Positions 8,178 to 15,376 of a DNA stretch of 39,009 nt are shown one piece after another. The notes under the pieces were generated by a model. That model made no database searches. It saw only the letters and a list, made by a program, of their open reading frames with translations, and was not told the origin of the DNA. Position 1 is the first letter of the stretch. Each line of letters starts with the position of its first letter. Location of the stretch: NCBI GenBank assembly GCA_024695415.1, contig JAILIE010000103.1:1-39009 (forward strand), read 5' to 3'. The stretch is from Clostridiales bacterium. Lineage in GTDB: Bacteria; Bacillota; Clostridia; Christensenellales; Aristaeellaceae. The position numbers and the translations under genes are program-made.

Positions 8178-9272
8178 TTACTTCGCCTGGATATATCCCT
8201 TGCGGCAAAGCAGTTCCGCCGTCAGGATACCGCCACCGGCGGCACCGCGGATCGTATTGTGGCTCAGGCAGACAAACCGCCAGTCGAAGATCTTGTCCTC
8301 CCGCAGCCGGCCGATGCTGACGCCGAAGCCGTTCTGGAAATCCCGGTCCAGCCGCGTCTGCGGACGGGACGGATCCTCAAAGTACTGCAGGAAGGGCTTC
8401 GGGGCGCTGGGAAGCTCCAGGCGCTGCGCTTCGGTCTCATAGTTCGCCCAGCGCTCCAGTATCTGTTCCTTCGTCACCTTTTTGCGGAAGCTGACCGACA
8501 CGGCAGCCATATGTCCGTCACTGGCGGCGACGCGCAGGCACTGCGCGCTGATCACCGGTTCCGCGGCGTTCACGATCACCTTGCCGGCGCCCTTGTCTTC
8601 CAGGTGTCCCCACAGCTTCAGGGGTTCGTTCTCACTCTTCTCGTCCTCGCCGCCGATATAGGGGATTACGTTGTCCACCATCTCGGGCCAGGTCTTGAAG
8701 GTCTTGCCGGCGCCACTGATCGCCTGGTAGGTGCATACGCTGACCTGGGTGGGCTCAAAGTCCAGCAGGGGCGTCAGCGCGGGCACATAGCTCTGGATGG
8801 AGCAGTTGGGCTTGACGGCGATGAATCCGTACTGGCTGCCCAGGCGCTTGCGCTGGGTCGGGATCACTTCCAGGTGCGCGGCGTTGATTTCCGGCACGAC
8901 CATGGGAACGTCCTCAATCCCGCGGCAGGCGCTGTTGTTGCTGATCACGGGAATCTCGTGCTTCGCGTAGTTCTCTTCCAGCGCGCGGATTTCGTCTTTT
9001 TTCATATCGACGGCGCAGAAAACGAAGTCGACCAGCTTGCCGACCGCTTCCACATCCGCCGCGTCCATCACGATCAGGTCCGCGGTCTTCTCGGGAATCG
9101 GCCAGTCAAACGCCCAGCGCTCGCCGACGGCTTCCCGGTAAGTCTTTCCGGCGCTGCGGGCAGACGCCGCCACGCAGGTCACCTTGAACCAGGGATGGTC
9201 CTTCAGCAGGGAAATAAAGCGCTGTCCCACCATGCCGGTGGCACCGATAATTCCGACGCGGTACTGATTCAT
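8178..9272 (-). CDS. asd: Aspartate-semialdehyde dehydrogenase
   Basis: This enzyme makes L-aspartate 4-semialdehyde from 4-phosphoaspartate with NADPH, the branch point to lysine/diaminopimelate, threonine and methionine. The 364-residue sequence has an N-terminal GATGMVGQ nucleotide-binding loop, the catalytic Cys157 in KPNCSIQ, Arg247 and His254 in LRVAASDGHMA. Length and the CSIQ context fit the archaeal/fungal-type branch rather than the E. coli type. ATG follows GGGAGG. Upstream are a consensus promoter and a short leader with two hairpins and a U-tract, suggesting attenuation. The gene ends 33 bases before the folT riboswitch with no obvious terminator, so some read-through into folT is possible. 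Confidence 0.96.
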   Translation of the reverse strand: MNQYRVGIIGATGMVGQRFISLLKDHPWFKVTCVAASARSAGKTYREAVGERWAFDWPIPEKTADLIVMDAADVEAVGKLVDFVFCAVDMKKDEIRALEENYAKHEIPVISNNSACRGIEDVPMVVPEINAAHLEVIPTQRKRLGSQYGFIAVKPNCSIQSYVPALTPLLDFEPTQVSVCTYQAISGAGKTFKTWPEMVDNVIPYIGGEDEKSENEPLKLWGHLEDKGAGKVIVNAAEPVISAQCLRVAASDGHMAAVSVSFRKKVTKEQILERWANYETEAQRLELPSAPKPFLQYFEDPSRPQTRLDRDFQNGFGVSIGRLREDKIFDWRFVCLSHNTIRGAAGGGILTAELLCRKGYIQAK

Positions 9273-9290
9273 GTGTTTCGCCTCCCATAC

Positions 9291-9342
9291 TAAGCAAAAA
9301 GCCGTCTCTCAGACGGGCACGCGGGGTATCCCCGCGTTGCTT
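9291..9342 (-). promoter_or_regulatory. Structured leader of asd with terminator-like hairpin (candidate attenuator)
   Basis: In the roughly 70-base leader, minus strand, a perfect ACGCGGGG-ATA-CCCCGCGT hairpin (9337-9319) is followed by CCGTCT-GAG-AGACGG (9316-9302) and a run of five U (9300-9296), the form of an intrinsic terminator. AAGCAA (9342-9337) can pair with TTGCTT (9297-9292), closing both hairpins into a three-way junction that uses part of the U-tract. This is compatible with attenuation or a small ligand-binding RNA. It does not resemble the lysine riboswitch or T-box. Confidence 0.6.
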
Positions 9343-9347
9343 GTCGC

Positions 9348-9376
9348 ATAATACCATGAAGCGCCTTATGTGTCAA
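9348..9376 (-). promoter_or_regulatory. Consensus sigma-A promoter of asd
   Basis: On the minus strand the -35 box is TTGACA (9376-9371), followed by a 17-base spacer, a TGG extension and a TATTAT -10 box (9353-9348). Transcription should begin near 9341, giving a leader of about 70 bases. Confidence 0.88.
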
Positions 9377-9526
9377 CCTTCCGGCACTTCCGGAACAGGC
9401 AAAATACACCTCCGGTAAAGCGGAAGGAAAAGGGCCCTTTCCTGTGGAATTATCAATATGGGGGAGTTCTTTCCGCTTCTGTGAATGATAATCAACTTCT
9501 CCACTCTGAAATCCGGAGGTGTTTCC

Positions 9527-10324
9527 ATGAAGAAATTCGGTTTGTTCGAACGCAGCGAAAAGAATCCCGACGCGCTGAATATCTGGTCCATTCTCCTGCC
9601 GGTCATGTTCTACCTGGTCTGCGGCGTCCTGCTGATCGTCCTGCGCGACCAGGCGGTGACCATCGCGGCCTACGCCTTTGCCGCGCTGATGCTCATCTGC
9701 GGCGTCTGGCAGGTGATCGTATATCTCCGTTCGGTTCCGATCCGCCGGATCACCGAAGCCCGCCTGGCCATCGGCCTGATCCTGGTGCTCGGCGGCGCGC
9801 TCCTGGCCTTCAGCCCGGACATCCTGCACGACCTTCTCCCCGTTGCCTGGGGCCTGTCCCTGCTCTTCGGCGCTTTCCTGAAGATTCAGTACGCCTTTGA
9901 TGAAATGGCGCTCAAAATCCGCCGCTGGTGGATCCTGCTGATCTTCGCGGCCTTCTCCCTGGCCACCGGTATCCTGGCGCTGCTCCGTCCGGATTTCCTG
10001 GGAGAGAACGAAAAGCTGGTCATCGGCATCATACTGATCGTGGAAGCCCTCCTGGATATGACGGTATACTTCCTGCTCAGCCACGCGATGAAACACCAGC
10101 CTTCGGGTACCGTCACGCTGACACCTTCCGCGGCCCCTGTCCCTGCCGCGGAATCAGCAAAAGAGACTGAAGTCTCTTCCCCTCCGGATTCTGAATCCGT
10201 TCCCGATCCGGAGCCCGCGCCGATTCCGCCCCTGGAGCCCATTCCGGATGCGGATTCCAAACCGATTCAGCACATTCTTCCCCGGGATCCCGCGCCTAAG
10301 TCCACCGACACTCCCGTCGACTGA
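9527..10324 (+). CDS. HdeD/DUF308-family membrane protein with acidic Pro-rich tail
   Basis: The start at ATG 9527 follows CCGGAGG by seven bases; an ATG 14 codons upstream lacks a binding site. The first ~200 of 265 residues hold six predicted membrane spans in three hairpin pairs, the pattern of HdeD-like proteins; the spans around IWSILLPVMFYLVCGVLLIV and LVIGIILIVEALLDMTVYFL mark the first and last. The C-terminal ~65 residues are Pro/Glu/Asp/Ser-rich and probably disordered. Acid resistance is known only for enterobacterial HdeD and should not be transferred. The Sir2 gene follows on the same strand 53 bases later with no terminator in between. Confidence 0.8.
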   Translation: MKKFGLFERSEKNPDALNIWSILLPVMFYLVCGVLLIVLRDQAVTIAAYAFAALMLICGVWQVIVYLRSVPIRRITEARLAIGLILVLGGALLAFSPDILHDLLPVAWGLSLLFGAFLKIQYAFDEMALKIRRWWILLIFAAFSLATGILALLRPDFLGENEKLVIGIILIVEALLDMTVYFLLSHAMKHQPSGTVTLTPSAAPVPAAESAKETEVSSPPDSESVPDPEPAPIPPLEPIPDADSKPIQHILPRDPAPKSTDTPVD

Positions 10325-10332
10325 CTTCCTGT

Positions 10333-10353
10333 CTCCTGCTTCCTACTTCCTAC
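10333..10353 (+). repeat. 21-bp dispersed intergenic repeat, copy 1
   Basis: The 21 bases beginning CTCCTGCTTCCTACTTCC, built on tandem CTTCCTA heptads, are identical at 19033-19053. Here they lie between the HdeD-like gene and the Sir2 gene, and a degenerate CTTTCTAC follows. Confidence 0.8.
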
Positions 10354-10377
10354 TTTCTACCTGAGCCGGAGGTTCCT

Positions 10378-11097
10378 ATGGCTTACGAAGCTTTACAGCA
10401 AATGATCGACGAGAGCTCCCGGATCGTCTTTTTCGGCGGCGCGGGAGTATCCACCGAAAGCGGCATCCCGGATTTCCGCAGTGTGGACGGCCTCTATCAC
10501 CAGAAGTATGACTGGCCGCCGGAGGAAATCCTTTCCCATACCTTTTTCGTCCGCAAGCCGGAAGAATTCTTCCGCTTTTACCGGGATAAACTGCTCCCCC
10601 TGGACGCGAAACCGAACAAGGCCCACCTGAAGCTGGCTGAGCTGGAACGAGCCGGCAAGCTGATCGGCGTTGTGACCCAGAACATCGATGGCCTGCACCA
10701 GGCCGCCGGCAGCAAAAAAGTTTTTGAGCTTCACGGCAGCGTCCACCGGAATTACTGCCAGAAATGCGGCAAATTCTTCCCGCCGGAATACATCCGGGAC
10801 AGCAAGGATCCTGTTCCCGTCTGCGACTGCGGCGGCCGGATCAAGCCGGATGTTGTGCTCTATGAGGAAGGGCTGGACAATGACGTGGTTTCCGGCGCGC
10901 TGCACGTAATTTCCCATGCCGACCTGCTGATCGTTGCCGGCACCAGCCTGACAGTGTATCCCGCGGCCGGCCTGGTCCGCTATTTCAAGGGGAAGCACCT
11001 GGTGCTGATCAACCGCGACGCCACACCCATGGACAGCGAGTGCGACCTCGTCATCCACGACAAGGTCGGCGAGGTGCTGGGAGGTATTAACGTATGA
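10378..11097 (+). CDS. cobB: Sir2-family NAD-dependent protein deacylase (sirtuin)
   Basis: This is a complete small sirtuin of 239 residues. It has the NAD-binding [15 protein letters not shown] loop (21-35), TQNIDGLH (100-107), catalytic His119 in ELHGS, a zinc site of Cys127, Cys130, Cys149 and Cys151 in C-X2-C...C-X-C form, and [12 protein letters not shown] near the C-terminus. It removes acetyl or related acyl groups from lysines with consumption of NAD. ATG follows CCGGAGG. The last four bases overlap the start of the next gene (ATGA, 11094-11097), indicating coupled translation. The sequence looks like a housekeeping cytoplasmic sirtuin rather than a defence-type Sir2. Confidence 0.95.
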   Translation: MAYEALQQMIDESSRIVFFGGAGVSTESGIPDFRSVDGLYHQKYDWPPEEILSHTFFVRKPEEFFRFYRDKLLPLDAKPNKAHLKLAELERAGKLIGVVTQNIDGLHQAAGSKKVFELHGSVHRNYCQKCGKFFPPEYIRDSKDPVPVCDCGGRIKPDVVLYEEGLDNDVVSGALHVISHADLLIVAGTSLTVYPAAGLVRYFKGKHLVLINRDATPMDSECDLVIHDKVGEVLGGINV

Positions 11098-11954
11098 ACC
11101 CATTCATCCACCGGATTATTTCAGCTGTAACCGCGTTCCTGCTCTCCTGCACCGGCGTACCCGCCGGCGCGGAGGACGTACCTGACGGAGGCGAAATGAC
11201 ATTCCTGGCGATTAATGTCGGCAAGGCGGACGCCTTGCTGCTCCGCAGCGGAGAGTATGCCTACCTGATCGATACCGGCACCAAGGACAGCTTTGACCAG
11301 CTGTATTCCGTGCTGAAAAGCAACGGCATCGAACGCCTGAACGGCGTCATCCTCACACATACCCACAGCGACCACGCGGGCGGCCTGAAAAAGCTGCTCA
11401 AATCCGATATCGCGGTGAACCAGGTCTACGCTTCCGCCTTCTATAACAAGGAAAAGGGAGAGGACGGTCATCCCGCGGTCAAAGCCCTGAAGAACTCTGA
11501 CAAGGGCGTTGTCTGGCTTTCCGCCGGGGACGAACTGCCCTTCGGCGACGCGGAGCTGAAGGTCATCGGCCCGCTGGAGCATAACACGGAGGCTGAAAAC
11601 TGCAACTCCCTGGTCATCCTGGCCACGGGGGGCGGCGGCACCCTGCTCCTGACCGGGGATATGGAATTCCCGGAGGAGAAGTCCCTTCTGTCCGCCGGTG
11701 CCATTCCACATGCCGACGTGATCAAAATCGGCAACCATGGCGAGGACGACGCCACCAGCGCCGAGCTGATCGTCGCCGTCTCCCCCTCCCTGGCTGTCAT
11801 CTCCACGAATACCGAGGCGGAGCCGGACACCCCGTCCGACCGGGTCATGAAACTCCTGGGCCAGCAGAATATCGAAGTCCTGCAGACCCAGGATACCGAA
11901 AACGGCATCCTCCTTACCTTCCGCAACGGCACCATCACCCGGGATTTCCAGTAA
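11094..11954 (+). CDS. Secreted metallo-beta-lactamase-fold hydrolase (ComEC C-terminal-like)
   Basis: A signal peptide (about 1-26) is followed by one metallo-beta-lactamase domain of 286 residues in total. The metal-binding motif THTHSDHAGG (His89, His91, Asp93, His94) is intact, a second ligand region lies at LLTGDME, and another at KIGNHGEDD. The form, including AINVGKADALLL and LIDTGTK, matches stand-alone relatives of the ComEC C-terminal domain, some of which are secreted nucleases or phosphodiesterases. The substrate here is not deducible. The start overlaps the stop of cobB by four bases. A perfect terminator hairpin overlaps the stop codon. Confidence 0.88.
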   Translation: MNPFIHRIISAVTAFLLSCTGVPAGAEDVPDGGEMTFLAINVGKADALLLRSGEYAYLIDTGTKDSFDQLYSVLKSNGIERLNGVILTHTHSDHAGGLKKLLKSDIAVNQVYASAFYNKEKGEDGHPAVKALKNSDKGVVWLSAGDELPFGDAELKVIGPLEHNTEAENCNSLVILATGGGGTLLLTGDMEFPEEKSLLSAGAIPHADVIKIGNHGEDDATSAELIVAVSPSLAVISTNTEAEPDTPSDRVMKLLGQQNIEVLQTQDTENGILLTFRNGTITRDFQ

Positions 11955-11968
11955 TCCCGGGTTTCTTT
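11937..11968 (+). terminator. Intrinsic terminator overlapping the stop of the MBL-fold gene
   Basis: ACCCGGGATT (11937-11946) pairs perfectly with AATCCCGGGT (11953-11962) over a six-base loop, followed by TTTCTTT. The stop codon TAA (11952-11954) lies inside the hairpin. Confidence 0.88.
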
Positions 11969-12026
11969 CTGCCTGAAGATAAAACGCTCTTTTCATTGTT
12001 TCAATAGCATCCTGTCGTCTTTTTAT

Positions 12027-12148
12027 GTGCGTCCGTTTCAATGACGCACAGCAGGCCGTGGGGGCGGCAGCCCCCACGCATCTGATTATCCCCGTTCCGT
12101 GCCAATTTGTTCAAGTAACTGCACGGAGAAGGGGTGTAGAGGAAGAGG
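12027..12148 (+). repeat. Structured intergenic repeat element, copy 1
   Basis: The segment holds GTGCGTC/GACGCAC (12027-12033 with 12043-12049), a perfect GTGGGGGC-GGCA-GCCCCCAC hairpin (12058-12077), then TTATCCCCGTTCCGTGCC, a variable loop, and GCACGGAGAAGGGGTG, which pairs back. A related copy lies at 19801-19928 with different but still paired hairpin arms. It fills most of the ~300-base gap before the ZorA-like gene. No coding sequence is evident. Confidence 0.75.
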
Positions 12149-12199
12149 TTTTTCTTATCTTTTCCTTTTTTGTTAAAATTCCTTTTCTATAGTGTTGCG

Positions 12200-12228
12200 T
12201 TTACATTTCATTTGGATAGTGATATAAT
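12200..12228 (+). promoter_or_regulatory. Promoter of the ZorAB-like operon
   Basis: TTTACA (12200-12205), a 17-base spacer ending in TGA, and TATAAT (12223-12228) form a strong extended -10 promoter. Transcription should start near 12235, about 22 bases before the ATG. Confidence 0.88.
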
Positions 12229-12256
12229 GAAGCATCCCCGCAAGGAGGTGTTTTAT

Positions 12257-13546
12257 ATGCCGGAAATCCCGTCCGTATCGGAACTTCTTCCGGATCTTGC
12301 CGATTATATCGTTTATGCCGCGATCGCGATTGTTACGCTGATCGGCGTTTTCAAGTGCCTGGTTCCCCTCTGGTCCACCCGCTCCGCCCTGCGGAAGGCC
12401 ATTACCCGGCTTCAGCGTGAGGCCGGAAAGGTCACGGATAAACCTGTCTGGCAGCAGCCCATGTTCGTCGGCAGGCGCCTGAAAAACAGCTGGCTCCGCT
12501 TCCTCCAGAACGCGGAACAGCTCGACCGCCGCGGCCTGCCCACCAATGTCGAGGACTACATCAATGACGATACCGTCACCCACGGCCCCGGCAACGCTAC
12601 CCTGGCGGAGCTGATCCCGAACCTGCTGACCTCCCTGGGTATCCTGGGCACCTTCATGGGCCTTTCCCGCGGTCTTTCCTCCCTGAATTTCAGGGATTCC
12701 GCGGCGCTGATTTCCGGTATTCCGGACCTGCTGGAAGGGATGCGTTTCGCGTTCGGCACCTCCGTAGCCGGTATCAGCTGCAGCATCGTATTCAATATGC
12801 TCAACCGCATTTCCCAGGGCTCCAGCTACCGGGCTATCGACGATTTCGTGACTTCCTTCACCCAGCTGGCCATGTCACGTCCGCTGGATAACGACGTCCA
12901 GCTGATCTGCCAGAACCAGGACCGGAACTTCATGCTCCAGAACGTCAACGACACCCTGGTCGACCGCCTGGCCGACAATGTATCCCGGTCTGTTTCCCGC
13001 GCGATGACCCCTGTCGCCAATACGATGGACCAGTTCATAACTGCCACGACCCGGAACCAGATCGAGGGCGTCAACCGGATTGTCGCCCGCTTCCTGGACG
13101 AAATGGACCGGAGTATGAGCGGCCAGTTCACCGCCCTGGCGAAGTCCATGGACGTGGCGGCCCAGAGCCACCTCGTCGCCGCGCGGCAGACCGGCGAATC
13201 CGTTTCCGCCGCTTCCGGCATCGTGGAAAACGCCCGGGCGCTGCAGGAAATCACCAACCATATCCTGGACAAATTCGATGCCTATATGGAATCGATCAAT
13301 GTGGTGCGTGAACGGGATGAGAACTTTGAGAAGCGCGCCGCCGAACTGATGAACCAGATGCAGGAGCAGAGCAAGGAACTCTCTTCCCTTCTCGCCGACC
13401 TGGGCGGTAAAGTCCGTTCGCTGACCGACTATTCCGGCACGCCCGCTGAAAAGTCCCTGGGCGAAATCGAGTCCGTCATGTCCGAAATGAACCGGAACGT
13501 CAAAGCCATCTCTGAAACCCTGGCCGCCCTGTCGAAGGAGGGCTGA
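12257..13546 (+). CDS. MotA/TolQ/ExbB-family proton-channel protein with long coiled-coil tail (ZorA-like)
   Basis: ATG 12257 follows AAGGAGG by seven bases; the 29 in-frame codons upstream cover the promoter and are not coding. The 429-residue protein has a first membrane span (about 15-38), a cytoplasmic segment, then the paired channel helices LLTSLGILGTFMGL (about 117-140) and FAFGTSVAGISCSIVFNML (about 164-182), with small hydroxyl residues Thr132 and Thr168 placed as in MotA/TolQ family channels. The remaining ~240 residues are long amphipathic helices, a cytoplasmic tail like that of ZorA rather than the short MotA or ExbB tail. It is followed after two bases by its MotB-like partner. 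A five-subunit, ion-driven channel is inferred from the family. Export-coupled or defence roles are both possible. Confidence 0.88.
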   Translation: MPEIPSVSELLPDLADYIVYAAIAIVTLIGVFKCLVPLWSTRSALRKAITRLQREAGKVTDKPVWQQPMFVGRRLKNSWLRFLQNAEQLDRRGLPTNVEDYINDDTVTHGPGNATLAELIPNLLTSLGILGTFMGLSRGLSSLNFRDSAALISGIPDLLEGMRFAFGTSVAGISCSIVFNMLNRISQGSSYRAIDDFVTSFTQLAMSRPLDNDVQLICQNQDRNFMLQNVNDTLVDRLADNVSRSVSRAMTPVANTMDQFITATTRNQIEGVNRIVARFLDEMDRSMSGQFTALAKSMDVAAQSHLVAARQTGESVSAASGIVENARALQEITNHILDKFDAYMESINVVRERDENFEKRAAELMNQMQEQSKELSSLLADLGGKVRSLTDYSGTPAEKSLGEIESVMSEMNRNVKAISETLAALSKEG

Positions 13547-13548
13547 CC

Positions 13549-14553
13549 ATGGCACGACAGCGTATCCATAACCGGCGGGCCGGTCGCGGTTCTCTGGGAG
13601 GCGGCGCCAGCTGGATCAGTTATTCCGACATGATGGCAGCCCTGCTGCTGATCTTCGTCCTGATCCTGGCCTACAGCCTGTTCCAGTATTTCAGCATGCT
13701 GGAAGTCAAGACCAAGGAACTGGAAGAGCAGAAGGTCATGCTGAACCTGGCGCAGGATGAGCTGAACAGCGAAAAGGCGAAGATCATCATCATCCAGGCG
13801 GACCTGGATGAAAAGACCGCCCAGCTCGAGGAGCAGCAGCTCAAGCTCGACGTGGCGGAAGAAAAGCTGAACAGCAAGGAGCAGGAACTGATTGTGATCC
13901 AGGCGGACCTGGATACCCTGCAGGCGGTGCTCCAGCTGAAGCAGCAGGACCTGGACGCGGCCACCCTGAAACTGGAAGAGCAGCAGGCGGCCCTGACGAC
14001 CCAGGCCCGGCGCATCGACGACCTGATCGGACTCCGGACCACGATGATCCGGGAGCTGTCCCTTTCCCTTTCCGCGGCAAACCTGAAAGCCACCGTGGAC
14101 CCGAATACAGGCGATATCATGCTGGACAGCTCGGTCTTCTTTGAAACCGGAAAATCCTCCATCAAGCAGGAAGGTAAAGACCTCCTGGACCGTTTTATTC
14201 CTGTATATCTGGATGTGCTGCTCCGGCCTGAATATTCGAACTATCTGGGTGAGATCATTATTGAGGGCCATACCGACTCCCAGGGCACCTATGAGTCCAA
14301 CCTGAAGCTGAGCCAGGACCGTGCCCTCCAGGTCGCCCTGTACTGCCTGAATATGCCTTCCCTGACCCGGGACCAGAAGAATATGCTCAAGCAGATCCTG
14401 ACGGCCAAGGGCCGCAGTTATTCCGACCTGATCCTGAACGCGGACGGCTCGGAAAACGCGGACGCTTCCCGCCGTGTGGAATTTAAGTTCAGCCTCAGGG
14501 ATTCCGATATGATCGACGAACTGAACAAGATCCTTTCCAGCCAGGAGGAATAG
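13549..14553 (+). CDS. MotB/ZorB-like stator protein: TM with Asp, long coiled coil, OmpA-type peptidoglycan domain
   Basis: In 334 residues there is a basic, Gly-rich N-terminus, one membrane span (about 28-46) beginning SYSDMMAALLLIF with Asp27 at the position of the proton-carrying Asp of MotB, a heptad-rich coiled coil of about 115 residues (50-165, rich in Gln/Glu/Leu) and an OmpA-like domain (about 185-315). The last has EGHTDSQG (239-246), LSQDRA and a C-terminal SRRVEF, the residues that contact peptidoglycan in this family. The long coiled coil between membrane and wall-binding domain is unusual for MotB and would hold the domain far out, as a thick Gram-positive wall might require. 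It lies two bases after the ZorA-like gene. Partnership is inferred from adjacency and family. Confidence 0.88.
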   Translation: MARQRIHNRRAGRGSLGGGASWISYSDMMAALLLIFVLILAYSLFQYFSMLEVKTKELEEQKVMLNLAQDELNSEKAKIIIIQADLDEKTAQLEEQQLKLDVAEEKLNSKEQELIVIQADLDTLQAVLQLKQQDLDAATLKLEEQQAALTTQARRIDDLIGLRTTMIRELSLSLSAANLKATVDPNTGDIMLDSSVFFETGKSSIKQEGKDLLDRFIPVYLDVLLRPEYSNYLGEIIIEGHTDSQGTYESNLKLSQDRALQVALYCLNMPSLTRDQKNMLKQILTAKGRSYSDLILNADGSENADASRRVEFKFSLRDSDMIDELNKILSSQEE

Positions 14554-14559
14554 CGCCCC

Positions 14560-15042
14560 ATGAAAGCCGCAGCCATCATACTGATCATCCTGGTCGTGCT
14601 CGCCCTGGGGGCAGTCGGTTTCCTCTACGCGACCTCCACCCTGACCGTGTCCTATGTGGACTGCGCCGCCGAGGATCCGCTGGTCCAATCAGCCTACTTC
14701 GACCAGCTGAAGAACAGCCTGGCAAACGAAACCTTTATCGGCACCCGCTTCACGAAGGATGATCTTTCCACCGCGGACAACTACGTGTTCTATACCTGGA
14801 CTGTCAGGCTCACCAATGAAACCTTCCTGGACGCGGAAGTCGCGGAAATCCAGATTACCCCGATGACCGGGGATGTCCTGCAGATCGGCGACACCCGGCA
14901 GCATACGATCAAAGCGAAAAGCGACGGCACCATCTCCGCGACCATCCTGACCAACCGCTCCATGCACTCCGTCCGCGAGGCCATCGTCACCTGGTATTTC
15001 TGGGGTCTCCCCTTCTCCGCGCGTGTCACCCTGGGCCGTTAA
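14560..15042 (+). CDS. Small membrane-anchored protein of unknown function, third gene of the ZorAB-like operon
   Basis: I do not recognise this 160-residue protein. It has one N-terminal membrane span (about 4-24) and a ~130-residue extracytoplasmic part rich in Thr/Val/Asp with alternating beta-strand pattern (for example YVFYTWTVRLTNETF), consistent with an Ig-like beta sandwich. Its binding site GGAGGA lies inside the end of the stator gene and only six bases separate the genes, so it is translated with them. A terminator overlaps its stop. Its position suggests an accessory subunit of the motor on the outer face of the membrane; nothing in the sequence proves it. Confidence 0.8.
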   Translation: MKAAAIILIILVVLALGAVGFLYATSTLTVSYVDCAAEDPLVQSAYFDQLKNSLANETFIGTRFTKDDLSTADNYVFYTWTVRLTNETFLDAEVAEIQITPMTGDVLQIGDTRQHTIKAKSDGTISATILTNRSMHSVREAIVTWYFWGLPFSARVTLGR

Positions 15043-15054
15043 CGGCCCTTTTTT
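15033..15054 (+). terminator. Terminator of the ZorAB-like operon
   Basis: GGGCCGTTAACGGCCC is a perfect palindrome followed by six T. It overlaps the TAA stop at 15040-15042. Confidence 0.93.
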
Positions 15055-15059
15055 CTATG

Positions 15060-15088
15060 AAAAAACCTCCGCTTTCGCGGAGGCTTTT
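15060..15088. terminator. Second, bidirectional terminator-like hairpin
   Basis: CCTCCGC-TTTC-GCGGAGG (15066-15083) is flanked by six A on the left and CTTTT on the right. It backs up the first terminator on the plus strand and could stop minus-strand transcription coming from icd. Confidence 0.8.
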
Positions 15089-15376
15089 ATCTGACCCCAG
15101 GGAGCCGATGTCCTCGTTTTTTCACCCGCTATGTAAAGCAGGCTGGTGCCCTGCCGGGTGCCTTTGCCGTCCCCTGGCGTATAATACGGGGGCATGGCAT
15201 ATCACCCATTGGACCCGGGCTCCATTTTTTGAAATGTGGGGAAAACCGAAGGACTGTCGTGAACCCCAGGAGATCTGAGATCATTATATCTGTTTCCTTT
15301 GGGAACGTCAATACCCATTATTTACAAAAACAGGAAGTTTTGTCCCCGATCCCGCATTCCAGGCTTTACGCTTTCC
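15089..15376. other. Intergenic region without recognisable gene
   Basis: There are 288 bases between the tandem terminators and the end of icd. A TATAAT occurs at 15180-15185 on the plus strand but lacks a matching -35 and leads to no gene. Short open frames here lack binding sites. A small RNA cannot be excluded. Confidence 0.5.

Noticed and set aside
8259..9293. A 344-codon plus-strand open frame over asd
   Set aside because: It is antisense to aspartate-semialdehyde dehydrogenase and has no homology or start signal that I can see.
9424..9443. AGGAAA-rich palindrome around AAAGGGCCCTTT upstream of the HdeD-like gene
   Set aside because: It could be an operator or hairpin, but with a one-base bulge and no promoter placed around it the evidence is too thin.
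10378..11097. Sirtuin considered as a defence-type Sir2 effector
   Set aside because: It is a short, single-domain, zinc-containing sirtuin with standard motifs and no partner STING, Ago or HerA gene, so a housekeeping deacylase is the better reading.
12257..15042. Calling the operon a complete Zorya defence system
   Set aside because: No ZorC, ZorD or ZorE-like gene is present on either side, so only a ZorAB-like motor is supported.
15057..15278. A 73-codon open frame after the motor operon
   Set aside because: It starts inside the tandem terminators, lacks a binding site and has no protein-like composition.
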